This document shows positions 7,201 through 11,839 of a DNA stretch of 11,839 bases, in pieces; the stretch's first letter is position 1, and each line of letters opens with the position of its first letter. Source of the stretch: JBDSYA01 sp039925865 (GTDB taxonomy: Bacteria > Bacteroidota > Ignavibacteria > Tepidaquicellales > Tepidaquicellaceae); NCBI GenBank assembly GCA_039925865.1, contig JBDSYA010000293.1:1-11839 (forward strand). Reading direction: 5' to 3'. The notes beneath the pieces are model-generated. The model was given only the letters and a program-made list of their open reading frames with translations, made no database searches and was not told the DNA's origin. Position numbers and translations under genes: made by a program.

Positions 7201-8952
7201 ATGAAAAAACTTGTAATTCTTGCTTTGCTTTTATTATTTACTGAAGCTTATTCAAACTACACAACTCCCGGGACAGGTCTCAACTGGAATCTCGACAGCC
7301 TTGTGACTTATTCATCGGGTAATGTAACATTTTCTGCAGGAAATTATTTTGTCAACGACACTATAACTATTTCTGTAAGTGACACTGTTAAAGTCCTTAC
7401 AAACGCCACAATGAAATTTGGAACGGGAGTTTTTATTGACATTTTTGGTGTGCTGATCATCAATCCTCCAGATTCTGCAAGGATCACTGCTCAGGACACT
7501 TCATTAAAATTTCTAGGACTTAAGTTTGAAGATTTTAGCGAAGGATCAATACTGAAAAATCTTATTTTTGAATATGGCAATGCGATCCGAATGCTCGACT
7601 GCAGTATACTCATTGATAATTGTACAATCCGATTCAATACTCTTAACAGCACATTCTCTAGCGGCGCTGTTTCATTTTTCCGTTCAAACACAATTGTCTC
7701 AAATTGCAGGATCTACAGAAACAGAAGAGCGGCAATAGTTTCAGGTGCTAATATTGCTTCATCTCCGCAGATATTAAATAATCATATTTACGAAAATGAT
7801 ATAGATAATGCAAATGTGCCTCAGATAAATTTCGGTGCAACCGGCGCAGCACCTATGATCATAAGAGGAAACATAATTACGGGAGGGCCGATCATGAGTG
7901 GAGGAATTTCTTTCTTGCCTATCGGATCAATTCCAAATGCAATCATTGAAAATAATATAATTAAAAAGAACCGCTACGGGATAGCTATTGCCGGAGGCAG
8001 TTCAAATTTTTACATTAACAATAATATTATTGACAGCAATAATATTCAGGGAAGTCCTACACTCGGTGGGAGCGGGATCAACTTTAACGGAGCAGCTACA
8101 CAAAAGTCTGTGATCACCAGAAATTTGATCAGAGGCAATCTTTGGGGAATTACAATTCAGCAGACTGCTAAACCAAATTTAGGAGATCTCACAAGCACAG
8201 ATACTTCTGATGCAGGCATGAATCAAATTTATAATAATGGTAACAGCGGTAAAATTTTCGATCTCTTTAATAATACACCGGACTCGATCAAAGCTGAAAA
8301 TAATTATTGGGGAACAACCAATATAGATTCTGTTGAAGCTCATATCTTTCATAAGCCCGACAGTACAGTTTTAGGATTTGTAGATTATATTCCTTTGAGA
8401 GCTGTTAATTTAGATGTAAAAGTTTTGATGGAAGGCATGTATGATCCTGTTTTAAATATTCTTGCAAGAAAAGACTCTGTAACAGTTTATCTTCATGATG
8501 CATTTGCACCTTATTCGGTAAAGGATTCTGCAACAGGTTCAATTGATACAATTTCGTTCATGGGAAATTTTAAATTTTACAATGTTCCTGCCGGACAATA
8601 TTACATTGTTGTTAAGCATTTCAATACGATCATGACATGGAGCAAAGCAGGAGGTGAGCAATTAACGGCGAATAACACAAATTTAATTTATGATTTTACA
8701 GGTTCAGTCACGCAGGCATTTGGAAATAACATGGCAGTTGTCGGATCGAAAGCAACAATGTACAGCGGTGACATTGATCAGAATGGTTTTATTGAAGCAA
8801 CAGATCTGAGTCTTGTTGATAACGATGCTTTTAATTTTGCTACCGGCATCAGACTCAGCACTGATCTCAATGCTGATGATATAGTTGACGGAAATGATTT
8901 TGCTCTTATTGATAACAATGCTGCAAATTTTATTGGTGTTGCTGCTCCCTGA
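7201..8952 (+). CDS. Exported right-handed beta-helix protein with dockerin-like C-terminus
   Basis: A 583-residue secreted protein of unknown role. MKKLVILALLLLFTEAYS is a signal peptide. Residues ~60-380 form a right-handed parallel beta-helix, seen as repeated short rungs such as NCTIRFN, NCRIYRN, NNHIYEND, NNIIKKNRYG, NNIIDSN and RNLIRGN. This pectate-lyase/NosD-like shape often serves polysaccharide binding or cleavage, but I see no clear catalytic signature. Residues ~400-515 look like a beta-sandwich module (VTVYLHDAFAPYSVKDS, FYNVPAGQYYIVVKH). Residues 520-583 hold two calcium-loop repeats of dockerin type (GDIDQNGFIEATDLSLVDND, then DLNADDIVDGNDFALIDNN), ending in FIGVAAP. No type IX sorting domain follows. 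Its start is divergent from bshC and lacks a Shine-Dalgarno sequence; it converges on the DUF885 gene across a shared terminator. Fold assignment is firm; function is not. Confidence 0.88.
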   Translation: MKKLVILALLLLFTEAYSNYTTPGTGLNWNLDSLVTYSSGNVTFSAGNYFVNDTITISVSDTVKVLTNATMKFGTGVFIDIFGVLIINPPDSARITAQDTSLKFLGLKFEDFSEGSILKNLIFEYGNAIRMLDCSILIDNCTIRFNTLNSTFSSGAVSFFRSNTIVSNCRIYRNRRAAIVSGANIASSPQILNNHIYENDIDNANVPQINFGATGAAPMIIRGNIITGGPIMSGGISFLPIGSIPNAIIENNIIKKNRYGIAIAGGSSNFYINNNIIDSNNIQGSPTLGGSGINFNGAATQKSVITRNLIRGNLWGITIQQTAKPNLGDLTSTDTSDAGMNQIYNNGNSGKIFDLFNNTPDSIKAENNYWGTTNIDSVEAHIFHKPDSTVLGFVDYIPLRAVNLDVKVLMEGMYDPVLNILARKDSVTVYLHDAFAPYSVKDSATGSIDTISFMGNFKFYNVPAGQYYIVVKHFNTIMTWSKAGGEQLTANNTNLIYDFTGSVTQAFGNNMAVVGSKATMYSGDIDQNGFIEATDLSLVDNDAFNFATGIRLSTDLNADDIVDGNDFALIDNNAANFIGVAAP

Positions 8953-9048
8953 AAATCAGCTGATAACAATTAAACACTATAAATTTTAATATTTACAATC
9001 AGACAATTTCACAATTAAACATTAACATAAGATTATTTTTAAAAAAGA

Positions 9049-9074
9049 AAAGCCGCACTTTAAAATGCGGCTTT
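9049..9074. terminator. Bidirectional intrinsic terminator between convergent genes
   Basis: A perfect 9-bp stem (AAAGCCGCA at 9049-9057 pairing with TGCGGCTTT at 9066-9074) surrounds an 8-base loop. On the minus strand it is followed by a T-rich run (TCTTTTTT), a good terminator for the DUF885 gene. On the plus strand the trailing sequence TTTATTTATAATT is weaker but T-rich, and would end the beta-helix gene about 100 bases after its stop. It is the only GC-rich hairpin I find between genes in the window. Confidence 0.88.
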
Positions 9075-9103
9075 ATTTATAATTAAATTGATTTTATAAA
9101 ATT

Positions 9104-10858
9104 TTAATTGATCTGTGAAGCGATCCATTCATCAACCATTTTTTCAAGGAGTGGAAGTGGTATTGCTCCATTTTTCAAAACCGTATCATGAAATTCTTTT
9201 ATGTCAAATCTTTCGCCGAGTTTATCTTCAGCTTTTTTCCTTAATTCTTTAAGTTTTAATTCACCTGTTTTGTAAGCAAGAGCCTGACCGGGCCATGAAA
9301 TGTAACGGTCAATTTCGGATTGTATATCGTGATCGGATGTCGGAGTATATTTTCTCATAAATTCATAAGCCTGGTCTCTTGTCCATTTTTTATCATGGAT
9401 TCCAGTATCAACTACCAACCTGCATGCGCGCCATATTTCAAATGTCAAAGCCCCATAATGCTGATAAAGGTCTTTATACATTCCGGTTTCATATCCAAGG
9501 CTTTCCGAATACAAACCCCAGCCTTCTACAAATGCAGTGACACCAAGCTCTCTCCTGAACTTAGGAAGATTTTTTAATTCCTGTGCAATTGCAATCTGAA
9601 GATGATGTCCGGGAACGGCCTCGTGCAGCGCCAGAGCTGTCATTGTATATTTTGGCCTTGAGGGAAGATCAAAAGTATTGACATAAAAATATCCCGGCCT
9701 TGATCTGTCTTCCGGCGCACTGTAATAATATGCAGCAGGAGCAGATGCTGCCCTGAACTCTTCCATTTCTCTAAGGTCATATTTAGCTTCAGGAAGTTTT
9801 CCGAATAGTTGCGGAAGTTTTGAATCCATAATTTTAAGAATATTCCGGAATCCATTCATCAAATCTTCCTTATCAGTGTAATAAAATTGTTTATCGGTCT
9901 TCAAAAAAGTATTGAACTCATCGATCGTTCCTTTGAATCCTGACTTCTCTTTTATTTTTTCCATTTCCGACCTGATACGCGCAACTTCTTTCAGGCCTAT
10001 CTCATGTATCTCATCAGCTTTAAGGTCAAGAGTTGTATAATTTTTAACAGCCATTTCATAACGTTGCTTACCGTCTGGCATTGACCAGATACCCGCGTCT
10101 TTCCTGCTTACCGGCAAATATTCATCTTTCACAAAGTCATAAAGTTTTTTGTAAGACGGATTGATATTATTCTGAATAATATTTTTTAATTCATTTGAAA
10201 CAAGGATCTTTTCTTCAGGAGATAATTTATTTTCCTTTTCAAGCGTCGAATAAAAGATCGATTTTTCCGCTTCAACATTCATTACATTTTCCATCTGCGG
10301 AAGTGTCTGCTCCATTATAAATCCCGGCATAACATATCCAAGCGACATACCTTTTCGCATGTTTGCGATGTCGTCATTTACCTTTTTTTCAAATCCTCTC
10401 AGGCGTTTAAAGTATTTCTGATATTCTTCATATGTAGAAAGCGGCTGAACATGGATCAGCTGGGGAAAATTTATATGAATACCGCCCTGCTGCCCCATTG
10501 GAGTGTAATGCCAGTTGAATTTTTCTCCGTCAATATTTTCTTGAAGAGATGACTTGAAAAGGTCGTAGTTAAGCTTGTTGTCGTATGTCAGAGACTGATA
10601 ATCGATCTGTGAAAGTTCTATGAGAAATTCCCTGATATCAATATAATACTTTTTATTTGCCTCTTCAGAATTGTCCGAAAGCTGATCATCATATCGGTGA
10701 TCTCCTTCATATGTAGCACCTTCAGGATAAGCTTTAAGATTGTACTCATCATATTTTTTGAAGAGATCAAGTATGAGGTCATCCGCATTTGATGTAAGAT
10801 TCGGATTTGTGAATGCCAAAGATACAACACTCATTAGTATTAGTATTAAATATTTCAT
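9104..10858 (-). CDS. Exported DUF885-family putative zinc metallopeptidase
   Basis: A 584-residue DUF885 protein, near the usual size of the family. MKYLILILMSVVSLAFT is a signal peptide, so the mature protein acts in the periplasm or is surface-bound; the signal has no lipobox cysteine. The family signature is present: HEAVPGHH at 412-419, a zinc-binding HExxxGH-type motif, followed by FVEGWGLYSE at 443-452, whose glutamates are likely further ligand or catalytic residues. Other conserved segments are YEGDHRYDD near the N-terminus, MGQQGGIHINFPQ, GYVMPGFIMEQTLPQM, and a C-terminal ISWPGQALAYKTGELKLKELR. All expected motifs are intact, so an active peptidase is likely, but substrates of this family are poorly defined. 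It is transcribed alone, 213 bases from the VOC gene upstream, and is ended by the shared hairpin. Confidence 0.92.
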   Translation of the reverse strand: MKYLILILMSVVSLAFTNPNLTSNADDLILDLFKKYDEYNLKAYPEGATYEGDHRYDDQLSDNSEEANKKYYIDIREFLIELSQIDYQSLTYDNKLNYDLFKSSLQENIDGEKFNWHYTPMGQQGGIHINFPQLIHVQPLSTYEEYQKYFKRLRGFEKKVNDDIANMRKGMSLGYVMPGFIMEQTLPQMENVMNVEAEKSIFYSTLEKENKLSPEEKILVSNELKNIIQNNINPSYKKLYDFVKDEYLPVSRKDAGIWSMPDGKQRYEMAVKNYTTLDLKADEIHEIGLKEVARIRSEMEKIKEKSGFKGTIDEFNTFLKTDKQFYYTDKEDLMNGFRNILKIMDSKLPQLFGKLPEAKYDLREMEEFRAASAPAAYYYSAPEDRSRPGYFYVNTFDLPSRPKYTMTALALHEAVPGHHLQIAIAQELKNLPKFRRELGVTAFVEGWGLYSESLGYETGMYKDLYQHYGALTFEIWRACRLVVDTGIHDKKWTRDQAYEFMRKYTPTSDHDIQSEIDRYISWPGQALAYKTGELKLKELRKKAEDKLGERFDIKEFHDTVLKNGAIPLPLLEKMVDEWIASQIN

Positions 10859-11071
10859 AAATTAAATTTTAGTTTTAAAATTTTTTTGATTAATAATTTA
10901 GGCTTGTTCAAAATACGAAATACATTATTCTTTGTTAATGTTAAATCTCTCGGTTGATGTGTTCTTAATTTCAGACCAGGAAAAACTTATAGATGACAAT
11001 TTAGGATGAATAAATTTTTTGTCTACATTATCATCTTTATGTTATAATATTTACCGGACTATTTAGAAAGA

Positions 11072-11599
11072 TTAATGTGTAGTTTTGCCTTCATATAATT
11101 TGGTAAACTCATTATCAACAGGCTCCCAAAGTTCTATTTTATTGCCTTCCGGATCCATTAAATGGACGAATTTACCGTATTCATATGTCTCTATAGTATC
11201 TGTAAAGTTCACCCCGTCTATCTTCAACTCTCTAACAAGTTCTTCCATATTTCCCACTCTGTAGTTGATCATAAATTCTTTTTCAGAAGGTAAAAAATAT
11301 TTTGTTGTTTCTTTAAACGGGCTCCACTGAAGATAACCTATGGCTGCAGCACTATCTGAATTTCTGAATTCAAATAGTGAACCGTAATCATTAGGTGCTA
11401 ATCCTAGATTTTTGTAATACCATTCTTTCAGCATCTTAGGATCTTTTGATTTAAAAAATATACCCCCGACTCCGGTAACTTTTTTATATTGAGCATCAGC
11501 AAGTTCATCTTTTAACTTGTTGTTTTCTTCTGATAATATTGAATTAACATAGATCAGTCGCACTATAATAAAAGTTGTAATTAGAAGTATTGATTTCAT
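11072..11599 (-). CDS. VOC (glyoxalase/bleomycin-resistance fold) protein with N-terminal membrane anchor
   Basis: A 175-residue VOC-superfamily protein. The start at 11599 is chosen because it begins directly before a hydrophobic segment (residues 4-18, LLITTFIIVRLIYV); an in-frame ATG at 11689 would add 30 residues with no recognisable feature. Residues ~21-38 (SEENNKLKDELADAQ) look like a short coiled coil or helical stalk. The VOC domain fills ~40-162: VTGVGGIFFKSKDPKMLKEWYYKNLGL, LQWSPFKETTKYF, FMINYRVGNMEELVREL, and EYGKFVHLMDPEGNKIELWEP, where Glu156 matches the conserved C-terminal metal ligand. The position of the usual first histidine is not histidine here (VGGIFF), as in a subgroup of VOC proteins. 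The reaction is unknown. Most VOC proteins are soluble, so the anchor is unusual. No Shine-Dalgarno sequence is seen. Confidence 0.85.
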   Translation of the reverse strand: MKSILLITTFIIVRLIYVNSILSEENNKLKDELADAQYKKVTGVGGIFFKSKDPKMLKEWYYKNLGLAPNDYGSLFEFRNSDSAAAIGYLQWSPFKETTKYFLPSEKEFMINYRVGNMEELVRELKIDGVNFTDTIETYEYGKFVHLMDPEGNKIELWEPVDNEFTKLYEGKTTH

Positions 11600-11814
11600 A
11601 TTTTTATAGAATAGTTTAGTTGAATATAAAATAAAAAAGTTGAAAGTTAAATAACAGTCTGAACTTTGAAGATTTTTACAGATGTTCATTCATCAGGTAA
11701 CAGCTAAAACTTATTAATTTTGTTTATATTATTTTGATTTAATTTATGCATTTATCTGTGCAGATTATCTTTTTATTTAAAAGTATTTTAGAAAAAGATC
11801 ATAAAATATATTAA

Positions 11815-11839
11815 ATGGAAAATAAAAATTTTCACCTGA
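11815..11839 (+). CDS. Possible start of a plus-strand gene, cut by right edge
   Basis: An ATG at 11815 opens a frame reading MENKNFHL before the window ends. The preceding bases are AT-rich, as before most genes here, and an exact TAnnTTTG (TAATTTTG, 11715-11722) lies about 90 bases upstream, though without a matching -33 element. Eight codons cannot prove a gene. The region between it and the VOC start (11600-11814) otherwise shows nothing recognisable. Confidence 0.25.

Noticed and set aside
7022..7204. A 60-codon plus-strand frame whose TGA overlaps the ATG of the beta-helix gene (ATGA), suggesting a coupled small gene.
   Set aside because: It lies in very AT-rich DNA, its product is mostly I, L, N and F with no motif, and it overlaps the 5' end of bshC. 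The overlap is probably chance.
9320..9577. An 85-codon plus-strand frame inside the DUF885 gene.
   Set aside because: It is antisense to the most conserved region of DUF885 and has no recognisable product.

Overview
The window is AT-rich chromosomal DNA that looks like a Gram-negative member of the Bacteroidota/Ignavibacteria side of the tree. Four things point there. There is an outer-membrane TonB-dependent receptor with a carboxypeptidase-regulatory-like N-terminal domain. There is a bacillithiol-synthesis gene (bshC). A secreted beta-helix protein ends in the GD-x-N-x-D dockerin-like tail common in Ignavibacteria exported proteins. Almost no gene has a Shine-Dalgarno sequence. The lineage is inferred from gene content, not measured.

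Layout, left to right. Positions 1-2722 (minus strand) hold a two-gene unit: a small lipoprotein followed six bases later by a TonB-dependent receptor, which runs off the left edge about 80-90 residues before its expected end. Positions 2723-3191 are a gene-free stretch of about 470 bases upstream of that unit, with one possible Bacteroidota-type promoter. Positions 3192-7029 (minus) hold a compact three-gene run, transcribed bshC, then a GT9 glycosyltransferase, then an RlmI-type rRNA methyltransferase, with gaps of only 24 and 28 bases. Diverging from bshC across a very AT-rich gap, positions 7201-8952 (plus) encode an exported right-handed beta-helix protein with a dockerin-like C-terminus. 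This gene and the convergent DUF885 metallopeptidase-like gene (9104-10858, minus) share one bidirectional terminator hairpin at 9049-9074. A short VOC/glyoxalase-fold protein with an N-terminal membrane anchor follows (11072-11599, minus). The last 25 bases may be the start of a plus-strand gene.

Most of these proteins act at or beyond the cell envelope: receptor plus lipoprotein, beta-helix protein, DUF885 protein, anchored VOC protein, and a glycosyltransferase of the LPS/heptose type. BshC and the methyltransferase are cytosolic housekeeping functions. I see no RNA genes, insertion sequences, CRISPR arrays, phage genes or defence system. The least explained parts are the lipoprotein paired with the receptor, the long leader before it, and the membrane-anchored VOC protein.
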